This document shows, one piece after another, positions 1-11,700 of a DNA stretch of 34,921 nt. The stretch covers positions 1 to 34,921 of IMG/VR virus record IMGVR_UViG_3300049810_001362, one strand, 5' to 3'. Position numbers and translations under genes: made by a program. The notes below the pieces were generated by a model, which saw only the letters and a program-made list of their open reading frames with translations, did not search any database and was not told where the DNA came from. The number at the start of each line of letters is the position of its first letter. The stretch's first letter is position 1. This DNA comes from a virus.

Positions 1-1707
1 GAAAATGATGGATTTGATTATACACAAAAAAGTTATGGCTTTTGGGCTGTACCACCTGATATTGGCACTAAGGTACTAGTTATATTTGCTGAAGGAAACA
101 GAGGTAAAGGATATTGGATAGGCTGTATACAAGATCAAAATATGAACTTTATGGTTCCTGGAAATGCAAGTACTAAGTTTAACAAAGAGGATCCTACAAA
201 AGCAAGACCAGTCGGCGAGTATAATAAAAAAACTGAAGAAGCTAACGGATCAAACGCAACACAATATTTAAAGCCGTGTAACGCTGATGCGTGTGCTGTT
301 TTAGATAACAACGGATTAGCAGACGATCCTGTTCGAGGAACAACAACTTCTAGTGCTAGACGAGATTTGCCTAGTATGGTATTTGGTTGGAGTAGTCCTG
401 GACCAGTAGATAGACGTGATGGAAAACCTATAGTAAAGTCTGGAGGCAAAATTGACGGCATAGATATAAAAGCAAGTAGGCTAACAGGAACAACGTTAGT
501 TATGGATGACGGTGATCCTACGCTTTTTAGAAAAGGATCTGCTAAAACTTCACCTAGCGAATATGCTAGTATACCAGACGGTGGTGATCCTACAAAACCG
601 TTTAACGAATTATTTAGAATTCGTACTAGAACTGGACATCAAATATTATTACATAATTCAGAAGACTTAGTATACATTGCACACGGTAGTGGTGATAGCT
701 GGATTGAAATGACAGCTAACGGAAAAATTGACATTTATTCAAAAGATAGTATTAGTATTCATACTGAAAATGACTTTAATTTTAAAGCAGATAGAAATAT
801 TAATTTAGAAGCAGGACAAAATATTAATATAAAAGCGGGCAATCAAATGGCAATGGAAACATCAGCTAATTGGACAGTAAAAGTAGGAGCAGACGGCATG
901 CTTACATGTGCTGGTTCAAGTAATATCAAATCTGCAGCACATAAAGAAACAGCTGGTAGAATTGATATGAATGGTCCTGCTGCGGCAGAAGCAGGTGCTG
1001 CACCGATTCCAAATAGAGTACCTAAGCGAGGATCCTGGACAGGACAAGAAAATAAGAATCCCGAAGAACACACTCCTGAAAAAACAGATAACGATCCTAA
1101 AAAGATAGAAGAAGGTAAAGCAAACGCTACTAGTGATGATAAAAATAAAGAGAAAAATCCTGAAGATACATTCAAGCAATGCCAAGTTCCAGCTGCAAGC
1201 GGCAATCCAAACGAAGATAGGGCAAATGAAGAAGCCGCCGCTGAAAACAAAGATGCTACATTAGTAAACCAAAATGGCCAACCACAAACTGAAACAACAA
1301 CTACAGTATCAGACGACGGCACTAAAACATCTACAACATCAACAACTACAACCGAAACAATTACTTCTGGCGGTAAAGCTGTATTAGTAGGTAATGATGG
1401 AAATGTAATTCCTGAAGCGTCTGCACCTAAAATTACAGGATATGCAAAGGATGCCGAAGGAAAAGTAACAGCTAGATTTGAAGAAGTAACGGGTGTAGAT
1501 GCTGACGGTTTTAGTTATACTGAAAAGAAGCGTATTGCTGTAGATCCAGTAACTGGTAAAGATGTTATAAAAGGCGGACCAGAATATAAACCTGATAGAA
1601 TTAACACAACACCTGTACCCATAACTGCAGATCAACAAGCCCAGATAGATGCAGAAACAGCCGCATTTGAGGCAGAGTATGATGCCAGGCGTGGCACACA
1701 AACCTAG
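1..1707 (+). CDS. 5: gp5-like baseplate hub / tail spike protein, 5' end cut by window
   Basis: Central baseplate hub and membrane-puncturing spike, related to T4 gp5 and VgrG. The reading frame is open from base 1, so the ATG at 142 is internal and the true start lies outside. Fragment residues 1 to about 55 end an OB-fold-like beta domain (segment GTKVLVIFAEGNRGKGYWIG). Residues about 200-300 form a gp5/VgrG-type beta-helix needle with short repeats such as INLEAGQNINIKAG. About 145 residues separate these domains, and I find no T4-lysozyme-like Glu-Asp-Thr catalytic segment there, so this appears to be a lysozyme-less spike. After the needle comes a roughly 240-residue extension: first charged and Glu/Lys/Asn-rich, then a Thr-rich run near residues 436-458, then a small C-terminal domain. 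gp25 follows 11 bases downstream. The family call is firm; the function of the extension is unknown. Confidence 0.85.
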   Translation, partial: ENDGFDYTQKSYGFWAVPPDIGTKVLVIFAEGNRGKGYWIGCIQDQNMNFMVPGNASTKFNKEDPTKARPVGEYNKKTEEANGSNATQYLKPCNADACAVLDNNGLADDPVRGTTTSSARRDLPSMVFGWSSPGPVDRRDGKPIVKSGGKIDGIDIKASRLTGTTLVMDDGDPTLFRKGSAKTSPSEYASIPDGGDPTKPFNELFRIRTRTGHQILLHNSEDLVYIAHGSGDSWIEMTANGKIDIYSKDSISIHTENDFNFKADRNINLEAGQNINIKAGNQMAMETSANWTVKVGADGMLTCAGSSNIKSAAHKETAGRIDMNGPAAAEAGAAPIPNRVPKRGSWTGQENKNPEEHTPEKTDNDPKKIEEGKANATSDDKNKEKNPEDTFKQCQVPAASGNPNEDRANEEAAAENKDATLVNQNGQPQTETTTTVSDDGTKTSTTSTTTTETITSGGKAVLVGNDGNVIPEASAPKITGYAKDAEGKVTARFEEVTGVDADGFSYTEKKRIAVDPVTGKDVIKGGPEYKPDRINTTPVPITADQQAQIDAETAAFEAEYDARRGTQT

Positions 1708-1718
1708 GAAAATAAGAT

Positions 1719-2168
1719 ATGAGCACACAAGAAAAAAGATTATATCAAGATATTAATATCAAATCTAATAAAAAACCTGATTATGGTATAGGATCAAAGA
1801 CTTATAAAGGATTTAGTACAACCGATCCTGATCAAAACGGATTTAATTTATATGACTTTAGTCTTATTAAACAAGATATTATCAATCATTTTCATATAAG
1901 ACAAGGTGAATTATTATCTAACCCGACCTTTGGAACAATTATTTGGGACGTTTTACACGAACCAATGACTGAACAGTTAAAGCAAATTATTATTGATAAT
2001 GTAACAGAAATCATTAATTACGATCCAAGAATAAATGTAAATTCAGTTACTGTAGACGAGTACGAAAGTGGACTACAGATTGAAGCAGAAATACTATTTT
2101 TAACTTATAATATTGTTGAAAATATGCGTTTAACTTTTGATCAAAATAACGGATTTTTAAATACCTAA
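1719..2168 (+). CDS. 25: Baseplate wedge subunit gp25
   Basis: Small baseplate wedge protein of the GPW/gp25 family, which in T4 joins gp6 and gp53 at the inner baseplate near the sheath. Length (149 aa) is close to T4 gp25 (132 aa). The family core is visible at residues about 62-140: a LLSNPTFG segment, IIWDVLHEP, a helix ending in a YDPRI segment, then beta strands ending in EAEILFLT. The ATG follows an AGGAAAATAAG stretch, part of which overlaps the stop of the gp5 gene. It sits between gp5 and gp6, the usual arrangement in marine T4-like phages. About the first 35 residues are polar and not clearly part of the conserved core. Confidence 0.9.
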   Translation: MSTQEKRLYQDINIKSNKKPDYGIGSKTYKGFSTTDPDQNGFNLYDFSLIKQDIINHFHIRQGELLSNPTFGTIIWDVLHEPMTEQLKQIIIDNVTEIINYDPRINVNSVTVDEYESGLQIEAEILFLTYNIVENMRLTFDQNNGFLNT

Positions 2169-2192
2169 TAATATACGTAGTTAATCAATACT

Positions 2193-2201
2193 GATAAATA
2201 C
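2193..2201 (+). promoter_or_regulatory. T4-type late promoter box GATAAATAC before gp6
   Basis: GATAAATAC in the short gap between gp25 and gp6, 24 bases before the gp6 ATG and upstream of an AAGGAAAG ribosome binding site. T4 late promoters use a single TATAAATA -10 box read by the gp55 sigma factor; marine relatives use NATAAATA-like boxes. The identical nonamer recurs at 20900 and 25571. Confidence 0.75.
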
Positions 2202-2224
2202 TGTATAATAAAGGAAAGCCAAAT

Positions 2225-5200
2225 ATGTCCTCGACTGATAGACAAAATAGATTACTAGTAGCAGAAGATTGGAAGCGTATCTACCAAAGTTATAGAAACG
2301 CTGATTTCAAATCTTATGACTTTGATAACTTGCGTAGAACAATGATAAATTATCTACGTCAAAATTACCCAGAAGATTTTAACGATTATATTGAAAGTTC
2401 GGAATACCTTGCTTTGATTGACATGATTGCTTTCCTTGGTCAAAACATTGCTTTCCGTACAGATTTAAATGCACGTGAAAACTTTCTAGAACTTGCAGAA
2501 CGTAGAGAAAGTGTTCTCCGTCTTGCACGTACACTATCTTACAATCCAAAGCGTAATCAGTCAGCTAACGGATTACTTAAAATTGAAAGTGTTAGTACAA
2601 CTGAAACTGTTAGAGATAGTAATGGAATTAATCTAGAAAACCAAACAATAATATGGAATGATCCTAGTAATGCAAATTGGCAAGAACAATTCACAAAAAT
2701 TTTAAATGCATCATTACCGGTTAATAACCCTATTGGTAGACCAGTTAAAAAAGATACAGTAAATAATATCCCAACAGAGCAATACAGATTTAGTAGTACT
2801 AATACAGGAGTACCGGTTTTTGGATTTAATAAAAGTATAAGCGGAAGTACTAGTAGATTTGAAATTGTAAGTACTGATGTAAACAATGGAGCAATTGAAG
2901 AAGAAGCTCCGTATCCAGGAAATAACTTTGCATTTTTATATCGCAATGATGGCAAAGGTCCTAGTAGCACCAATAGCGGATATTTTTGTCATTTCAGACA
3001 AGGTGCATTAGATAGTGGATCCTTCATTGTTGATGCACCAAGTTCTAATCAGGTTGTTTCAATTGATGCAACTAATGTTAACAATTCAGATGTTTGGTTA
3101 TATTCAGTAGATGATTTTGGACTAGAACAAGAACTATGGACAAAAGTTCAAGCAGTTGAAGGCAACAATGTAGTTTATAATAGTCTAAGTAAAAGTATCA
3201 GAAATATTTTCAGTGTGTTAACAAGAGCGAATGATAGAATTAGTTTAATATTTTCGGATGGAACTTTCGGCAATTTACCGCAGGGAAATTTTAAAGTATA
3301 TTATCGAACTGGTAAAAATCAAAGATTAGTAATTGATCCAAAAGACATGCGTGGTATTAGTATACAAATTCCATATGTAAGCAAATCAGGAAAAAGCGAA
3401 AGTCTTTCATTAGTATTCCAATTAAAGTATACAGTAGACAATGCGAGTATTAGTGAAACAAATGCAAGTATTAAGCGTAATGCTCCATCTAGTTACTACA
3501 CACAAAACAGAATGGTAACAGCAGAAGATTACCAGATTGCTCCTCTTACTTCAAGCCAAGAAATTATTAAAGTAAAAAGTGTTAATAGGACATCAAGCGG
3601 AATAAGCAGATATCTAGATCTTGTAGACGCAACGGGTAGATATAGTAAAACAAATTTATTTGCTGTAGACGGAATTTTAACAAGAGAACTTATTGATACA
3701 AAAGTTGGATTTGATTTTGTTACTAAAACAGATATCGAAGGTGCAATAGCAAATGTTATACAACCAGTTTTAGAAAACAGAAAAATTAAAAATTATTACC
3801 TTACTAATTTTCCAAAAATATTAGTAGGTGATTTGGGCTTAGTATGGAATAGTAGCACAGTTGACTCAAATCAAAATACTGGTTATTTTACAAATGCTGC
3901 AGGTACTAGACAGCAATTAGGTACTTTTACAGCTAGTACATTAAAATTAATGCGAGCAGGAACACTACTTAAATTTATTGCTCCGACAGGCAAGCATTTT
4001 ATGAAGACTGATAATAATAAAATAATGGAAGGCGCAGCCGACCATCCAGGATCAGTTGATTACCTATGGGCAAAGATTGTAAGCACTGAAGGTAACGGAA
4101 CAGTAGTTGCAGATGATGGTACAGGACCAGTTTTAATAAATGACATAATTCCACAAGGCGCAAAACTTACTCAAATTATTCCTAGAATTGCTAATGATAT
4201 ACAAGCATCAGTTCAAACACAACTTGTTGATCAAATTTTTGCTTATAGAACTTTTGGTTTAAGATTTGATATAAATTTAGGAGAATGGAGATTAGTATCT
4301 TCTACTAATTTAGATAGTGCAAGTGCATTTAGTATTGGTAAAGCAGGAGATAACACTAATCAGCAATTAGATGCAAGTTGGTTATTATTGTTTGAAACTA
4401 ACGGTGAAACGTATACTGTTACATACAGAGGTTCTAGATACTTGTTTGAAAGCGATGAAGAAGTTAGATTCTATTTTGATAATAGTGATAAAGTTTATAA
4501 TAATAGAACTGGTAAAATTATCAAAGATAAAATTAGTATGCTAAGTATTAACCAAAAAGATCCAACATCAAATCCAGTGCCTTACACAGTTGACTATGAT
4601 TGGGAAATTGTAGAAGATTATAGAGATACAGAAGGTTATGTAAACAGTAAAAAAGTCCAAGTTAGTTTCTTTGATGCTGACGATGACGGAGTTGTTGATG
4701 ATCCAGATTTATTTGATGTTATTGTTAATGAGACAAATAATCCTTTAGAAAAGTATATATTTTCTGAAAAAGTTACAAGCATTGATGGCGTTGAAGAATG
4801 GTTCTATAAACCAAACAGTGTATTAAATGTTGTTGTTCTTCAAAATAAAGCAAGTTTAGGATCTACTACATTATACGCAGATAACCAAATATTTTATTAT
4901 GTAGATGAAAATATTTTTGAAATACTTGATAAGACTACAAGTAACTTAAATATTTCACAAAAATATAGAGCACAAATTGGTCGAGATAATATAAAATTTC
5001 ATTATGTGCATGCTGCTGACGAAAGCACACGTATAGATCCTAGTGTGAGTAATATTATCGATTCTTATTTACTAACAAGATCATATGATAATAGTTTTAG
5101 ACAATATTTAGATGGTATTACAAATACTAAACCGTTAGCACCTAGTAGTGACAGTTTATTTTTAAATTATGGCGCAAACTTAAATAACATTAAATCGTTA

Positions 5201-5758
5201 AGTGATGAAATTATATATCATCCAGTAAAGTATAAAATTTTATTTGGAACAAAGGCTGATGCTGAATTCCAAGCAGATTTTAAAATTGTAAAAAATCCTG
5301 ATATTGTTATAAACGACAACGAAATAAAATCAAGAGTAATAAGTGCAATAAATGAATTTTTTGCTTTAGACAACTGGGACTTTGGCGAAACTTTTTATTT
5401 TACAGAACTAACAGCATATGTAATGCAACAACTTGCACCGAATATTGTTACTTTTGTAATTGTACCAAAACAAATAGATCAAACTTTTGGAAGTCTTTTT
5501 GAAATAAAATCAGAATCGGATGAAATATTCATTAGTGGAGCAACAGTAACTGATGTGGCAATAATCGATAATGTTACAGCTACACGCCTTAAAGCAGAAG
5601 GCGCAATTACTACAACAGCAACTACTACAGGTAATATTGGAATAACAAGTACTAATTTAAACACAGGTACTAGTAGTTCAAGTGGATCTAGCAGTTCAAG
5701 TGGATCTAGCAGTTCAAGCGGCTCAGGCAGCTCAGGCAGTGGCGGAGGAGGCTACTAA
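2225..5758 (+). CDS. 6: Baseplate wedge subunit gp6
   Basis: Main baseplate wedge protein, related to T4 gp6 and the gpJ/Mu gp47 baseplate family; gp6 dimers form the inner ring of the baseplate. The N-terminal signature is clear: residues about 12-110 contain DWKRIYQSY, DFDNLRRTMINYL, an ALIDMIAFLGQNIAFRTDLN segment and the helix ending in LSYNPKR. At 1177 aa it is almost twice T4 gp6 (660 aa), with the extra length mostly in beta-rich middle parts. The C-terminus is unusual: after a Thr-rich stretch the last 30 or so residues are almost only Ser and Gly, ending GGGGY. The start has a good AAGGAAAG ribosome binding site at 2211-2218 and a late-promoter box upstream. The stop TAA shares one base with the ATG of the next gene. 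Confidence 0.92.
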   Translation: MSSTDRQNRLLVAEDWKRIYQSYRNADFKSYDFDNLRRTMINYLRQNYPEDFNDYIESSEYLALIDMIAFLGQNIAFRTDLNARENFLELAERRESVLRLARTLSYNPKRNQSANGLLKIESVSTTETVRDSNGINLENQTIIWNDPSNANWQEQFTKILNASLPVNNPIGRPVKKDTVNNIPTEQYRFSSTNTGVPVFGFNKSISGSTSRFEIVSTDVNNGAIEEEAPYPGNNFAFLYRNDGKGPSSTNSGYFCHFRQGALDSGSFIVDAPSSNQVVSIDATNVNNSDVWLYSVDDFGLEQELWTKVQAVEGNNVVYNSLSKSIRNIFSVLTRANDRISLIFSDGTFGNLPQGNFKVYYRTGKNQRLVIDPKDMRGISIQIPYVSKSGKSESLSLVFQLKYTVDNASISETNASIKRNAPSSYYTQNRMVTAEDYQIAPLTSSQEIIKVKSVNRTSSGISRYLDLVDATGRYSKTNLFAVDGILTRELIDTKVGFDFVTKTDIEGAIANVIQPVLENRKIKNYYLTNFPKILVGDLGLVWNSSTVDSNQNTGYFTNAAGTRQQLGTFTASTLKLMRAGTLLKFIAPTGKHFMKTDNNKIMEGAADHPGSVDYLWAKIVSTEGNGTVVADDGTGPVLINDIIPQGAKLTQIIPRIANDIQASVQTQLVDQIFAYRTFGLRFDINLGEWRLVSSTNLDSASAFSIGKAGDNTNQQLDASWLLLFETNGETYTVTYRGSRYLFESDEEVRFYFDNSDKVYNNRTGKIIKDKISMLSINQKDPTSNPVPYTVDYDWEIVEDYRDTEGYVNSKKVQVSFFDADDDGVVDDPDLFDVIVNETNNPLEKYIFSEKVTSIDGVEEWFYKPNSVLNVVVLQNKASLGSTTLYADNQIFYYVDENIFEILDKTTSNLNISQKYRAQIGRDNIKFHYVHAADESTRIDPSVSNIIDSYLLTRSYDNSFRQYLDGITNTKPLAPSSDSLFLNYGANLNNIKSLSDEIIYHPVKYKILFGTKADAEFQADFKIVKNPDIVINDNEIKSRVISAINEFFALDNWDFGETFYFTELTAYVMQQLAPNIVTFVIVPKQIDQTFGSLFEIKSESDEIFISGATVTDVAIIDNVTATRLKAEGAITTTATTTGNIGITSTNLNTGTSSSSGSSSSSGSSSSSGSGSSGSGGGGY
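5671..5724 (+). repeat. Three 18-bp tandem repeats encoding the Ser/Gly tail of gp6
   Basis: Three direct copies of an 18-base unit (TAGCAGTTCAAGTGGATC with small changes) at 5671, 5689 and 5707. They are followed by decayed Gly/Ser codons up to about 5754. In frame they encode repeated S-S-S-S-G units. Short in-frame tandem repeats of this type can change copy number by slippage without breaking the gene. Confidence 0.85.
5744..5751 (+). promoter_or_regulatory. Strong ribosome binding site inside the Gly codons of gp6
   Basis: GGAGGAGG lies 6 bases before the ATG at 5758 and is made by the Gly-Gly-Gly codons that end gp6. It is the strongest Shine-Dalgarno match I saw in the window and serves the 15-kb giant gene. 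Together with the TAATG stop/start overlap it indicates tight translational coupling between gp6 and the giant. Confidence 0.75.
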
Positions 5759-8700
5759 TGGCATATAACAACGATCAATCAGACCAACCGTTGCCAGGAG
5801 GTAATGAAAATCGTAAAAGACAAAGTGCAAGCCATTTACCAAGATATTATCGAACCCCTGCTAATAAAAAGTTTTTAGCAAGCACAATGGACCAGCTTAT
5901 ACAGCCTGGTGTAGTTGAAAAGTTAAATGGATATGTTGGACGTAAAACAGCAAAGGCTTTTTCTTCTACTGATAATTATGTATCTGATGTAAGTGCTGAC
6001 AGAGAAAATTACCAATTAGAACCAGCTAGTATTGTAAAAGACAATTTAGGCAATGTAACATTTTATAAAGATTATAATGATTATGTTAATCAGCTTGATA
6101 GTTTTAACAAAGGTACTAACGATCATAGTATCCTAAACCAACAAGAATATTATGCATGGGATCCTCATGTAGATTGGGACAAACTTACTAATTTTAGAGA
6201 ATACTATTGGTTGCCAAATGGTCCTCAAAGTTTTGGAGTACCAGGAAACACTATAGATGTAGAAAGTACATACACTGTACGTATAGGTGATAATGTAGAT
6301 AACAATACATATGTTTTTAGTCCTGATGGATTAACTAATAATCCTACTATTACATTATATAGAGGAATTACTTATAAGTTTGATATAGATACACCAAATT
6401 TACCGTTTACAATTAAAACTAAAAAGACTCTTGACGAAGGGTATGATTTAGATAGTTCAAGTATAATTGTTTTAGAAGGTGTAAGTGTTCAAGGATTAGA
6501 AAAAGGCGTAAGCACACTACAACTTGGAACAGACACACCAGATATACTTTATTATATGGCATCTAACGATTTACAAGCAAGCGGAACTATTGTTGTTAAA
6601 GACATTAGTGAAGCAACATTTATTGATGTTGAAAAAGAAATACTTGGAAAGAAAACTTATAAAGCAAGTAATGGTGCTGTGTTATCAAACGGAATGAAAA
6701 TATTTTTTACCGGCGAAGTTGAACCAGCTTCTTATGCAGAAGGTGCATTTTATGTAGAGGGTGTTGGCGATAAAATTAAACTTGTATCCGAAACTAATCT
6801 TAATGTTCCAACAGATTTTACAGACGATGTTGAAATAGCATTTGATGCTAACGGATTTGACAGATTGCCGTTTGGTAAAGCAATTGGTTTTCCAACTAAG
6901 AAAGATTATTTGGTTATTAACCGTTCAGCAAAAGACGGAAATCTTTGGGCAAGATATAATAGATGGTTTCATAAAAGTGTAATTGAAACTAGTGCAGCAC
7001 AAAACAATCAACCTTCTGATTTAGATCAACTACAACGTGCAAAAAGACCAATTATTGAATTTGAAGCAGATATTAAATTACATAATTTTGGTACAAAAAT
7101 TAAAAAAGATGTTGACCTAATTGATAATTTTACCACAGATGTTTTTAGTACTATTGAAGGCGGAATAGGATACAACATTGACGGAATTGATATTGTTAAA
7201 GGTATGCGTATTCTTTTTACAGCAGATACAGATATACTTGTAAAAGGTAGAATATTCGAAGTTGACATTATTAAGTTTGCTGGCGGAGAGTCAACAAATA
7301 ATCAAATTACACTTAAAGAAGTATCAGATAGTATTCCTCAAGAAAACGAAACAGTACTTGCACTAAATGGTAATACATTTAAAGGTAAAATGCTGTATTT
7401 CCAAAACGGAACGTGGCAAGAAACACAGCAAAAGACAAATACTAATCAACCGCCATTATTTGATATTTTTGACAGTAACGGAAAAAGTTATTCAGATACC
7501 AGTACATACGAAGCATCAACATTTAGCGGTAATAAATTGTTTAGTTATAAACAAGGAACAGGACCATCAGATACTGAATTAGGATTTCCTTTAAGTTATC
7601 GTAGTATTTCTAATGTAGGAGATATTGTGTTTAATTACGATATTCTTCAAGATACTATGACGTATACTAACGAAAATAATATTTTTAAAGTTAATACAGA
7701 CGTTGGATTTTTAAGAAAGTATAGTGATCTAAATGTATTTGAAACAGTAACTGGTTGGAAAAAAGTTACAACACTAACTGAGCAACCTGTTATTAGACAG
7801 TATGTTTTTGATAACACAACAACTGGATTTGAAATTGACGTATATAACAACAGCGGATTCTTAAACGATTTATGGGTGAGAGTATATCTTAATAATAAAT
7901 TACAATTTGAAAATGTTGATTATACTATTACAACTAATAATCAAAACAATGCACAAATAAATTTTAATAACACACTTGTACTTAATGATGACATAGTTAT
8001 TAAAACTAAATCTAAAACTTTAAAAAATGATAATGGATTTTATGAAATACCAACATCATTAGAAAGAAATCCTAAGAATGAAAATCTTAAAGAATTTACA
8101 CTAGGAGAAGTTAATGATCATGTTAGTACTATTGTTGAAAATTTAGATAATTTTGCTGGTGTGTTTCCTGGAACAGGTAATCTAAGAGATCTTAGTAACT
8201 TATCAGATCTAGGAAGAAGATTTTTACAGCACAGTGCTCCTATGAATTTATCTCTTTATCATATAACTGATAAAGATAGTAATATTATAAAATCGTTAGA
8301 TTATGCAAGAACTGAATATAACAGATTTAAAAGAGAATTTTTACAAGTTGCATTAAATTCTGAGTTTCAAGGCTCAACTAAAGATCATGTAGATAGTATA
8401 TTACAAACTATCAATAGTGTAAAAAGTAAAGAAATGCCGTTTTATTTTAGTGATATGGTACCAACTGGCGCTGTCAAAAAACTATCATATACTATATTAG
8501 ATGCTGACGAGACATTTTTTGCTTTAAGTGAAGTGTTTGATAATAATACATTATCGAAAAAAGCCGTTAGTGTTTACAAAAATAACATTCAATTAGTATA
8601 TAACAAAGATTATACATTTAACAGTGATGGATTTGCTGTTGTAACAGCAACAAAGGCACAAGATGATGTAATAGACATTTTTGAATACGAAACTACTAAC

Positions 8701-11700
8701 GGAAGTTATGTGCCACCAACACCTACTAAATTAGGACTGTATCCTGCGTACGAACCAATGTTATATAGTGATGATACATACCTAACAACAACATCATTTA
8801 TTCAAGGACATGATGGTAGTAGGTTTGTTGCTTTTAATGATTATAGAGATGATTTATTATTAGAATTAGAAAAACGAATTTTTAATAATATTAAAATAAA
8901 ATATGACCCAACACTTTTAGATATAAATGATTTAGTTCCAGGTGAATATAGACAAACCGGAATGTCGTTTAGTGAAATTAATAAGTCAATGTTAAGTAAC
9001 TTCTTGTCTTGGAGTAAGTTTATAGATACAGATTATACTTTACATAACTTTTTTGAAAGAACAAATACATTTACATTTAATTATAGTAAATCTAATTCAC
9101 CAAGCGGAAGTACTTTACCAGGATTTTGGAGACAAATTTATAAAAGAGCATTTGATACAGACCGTCCGCATACTCATCCTTGGGAAATGCTAGGACTTAC
9201 AATAAAGCCTAGTTGGTGGGACACACAATATGGTCCAGCACCATATACTAAAGATAACTTATTAATGTGGACTGACTTACAAGATGGTATTCTAAGGCAG
9301 CCGGGTGTAAAATATAAAATTTTAAACAAATACGTAAGACCAAATTTGTTAGCAAATATACCATCAGATGCAAACGGAAACCTTTTACCTCCTTTAAGTA
9401 TTGGATGGATTAGTAATTACCAACCTGACTCAATATCTAATAGTTTTGTATTTGGAGACGGCGCACCGGTAGAGTCTGCGTGGAGAAACAGTTCTGATTA
9501 TGCATTTAGTTTAATCAAAGCATTTATAATTAATAAGCCTAGTTTAATATTTTCTACAGGATTTGATAGATTTAATCAAATACGTAATAGTGCAGGCGCT
9601 ATTGTATATAAACCTACTAATAAAAGAATCACTTTAAAAGACTTAGTATTTCCAAGTGTAGCATCAGATGCTACTCAAACTTTTACAAGCGGGCTAATAA
9701 ATTACATAGCTTCTTATATGGCCGGAGATGTCTTAAAGAATTATGCAAAGTATAAAGAAAATATTACTAGTATAGACAATCAAATTGGTTTTAAATTAGC
9801 GGGATTTACTGACATAGAAAAGTTTAAATTAATACTTGATAGTAGAACTCCAACCAATGAAGGTAATGTATTTGTACCAGATGAAAATTATCAAATATTT
9901 TTAAATACAAGCTCACCTGTAAAAACTGTAGAATATAGTGGTGTAATTATTGAACGCAGAACAGACGGATATGTAATTAAAGGGTATAGTCCTAATAATA
10001 CCATATTTAAATATTTTAGTGCAGTATCTAAACAAAACGATCCAAGTATTAATATTGGCGGAATAAGTGAAGACTATGTTGAATGGGATAGTAATAAAAC
10101 ATATGTTGCAGGTCAAAATGTTGAATACCAAGGTTCTTACTATAGAACAAAAACACAACACCAAAGCACACAACTATTTGATGAAACACAGTTTGCTAAA
10201 TTAGCTGCTTTGCCATTAAAAGGCGGAAGAGAAGCTTTTATTAGAAAACAATTTACAAATAATATAATTAATGAAATGCCTTATGGTACGTTACTAACTG
10301 GAATACAGGATGTTGTAGACTTTTTATTAGGATACGGAGAATATTTAAAAAGTGAAGGATTTGTTTTTGATTATTTCCAAGGAGATAGCAAAGTGGTTCT
10401 TGACTGGAGGCATTGTGTAAACGAATTTTTATTCTGGACTACACAAAATTGGGCTGCTGGCAGTGTTATTACACTTAGTCCTGGAGCCGAACAAATTAAA
10501 ATAAACACTAATTATTCAATGGTTGATAATATATTTGACGGATTTTACGGCTATGGATTATTAAAAGCAGATGGACAAAAACTTGTAGAAGATTTTGCAA
10601 ATCTTGGAAGATCGCCTAATGAATTTAGCATAGGTCCAAAAAATACAGCAGATGGAATTTATTTTATATCGTTGCCCTTAGTACAAAAAGAACATGTAGT
10701 TATTATTGATAACGCAACAGTTTTTGGCGATGTAATATTTGATCAGCAACCTGGATATAGACAAGAAAGAATTAAAATACTAGGTTATAGAACAACAGAC
10801 TGGGACGGAAGTTTAAATATTCCTGGTTTTATATTTGACGAACCTAATATTGTAGAATGGGAGCAATGGCAAGATTATAATATTGGTGCTGTTGTTAAAA
10901 ATAAAGAATTTTATTATAGTGCTCCTAAGAAAGTACCCGGATCTCAAACCTTTGATGCAACGAATTGGAATGTACTTTCTGAAAAACCAGAAGGCGGCCT
11001 TTATGCAAACTTTGAATATAAAACAAATCAATTTGCTGATTTTTATGATTTAGATTCAGACAACTTTGATGTTGAACAGCAAAAAATGGCACAGCATTTA
11101 ATTGGTTATCAAAAACGCCAATATTTACAAAACATTGTAAACGATGATGTAAGTCAATACAAATTCTATCAAGGATTTATTCAAGACAAAGGTTCTAAGA
11201 ATGCTCTTACTAAATTGTTTGATGCACTTGCAAGTGACGACAAGGATAGTTTAGAGTTTTACGAAGAATGGGCTATTAAAGATGGCCAATACGGAGCCAG
11301 CGAAGGCTTTGACGATGTTATTTTTAGACTAGACGAAGGAAAGTTTAGACTAGTGCCGCAGCCTATAGAACTAGTAAATTCAACTACAGGTAGAGAAACC
11401 GATTTAATTTATAGAATTAAACCATATGAAGTTTACCAAAAATCTAAAAATTACAATCATAAACCATTGCCTGCAAAATATGTTTTTGACAGTTACACAA
11501 AAAATGCAGGATATGTAAATCAACAAGATGTTAGAGGAATAGTAACTAACTACGAAAACATACTTGACTTTAATTTTGCTGATATTGCAAAAAATGCATA
11601 TATTTGGGTTGGAAATCAAGATAAAGACTGGACAGTATATAAACATATTGACACTCCTTATGTAATAAACCAAATTGGAAAGGGTGAAGCAACATTTGAC

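Noticed and set aside
843-1322. 159-aa open frame on the - strand inside the gp5-like gene
   Set aside because: Antisense shadow of the charged, low-complexity region; Ser/Phe/Leu-rich translation without family features.
142-1707. ATG at 142 as the start of the gp5-like gene
   Set aside because: The frame is open back to base 1 and codes for a typical OB-fold segment, so the gene begins upstream of the window.
5671-5754. Tandem repeat as a CRISPR-like array
   Set aside because: Units of 18 bases are contiguous with no spacers and are in frame with the Ser/Gly tail of gp6.
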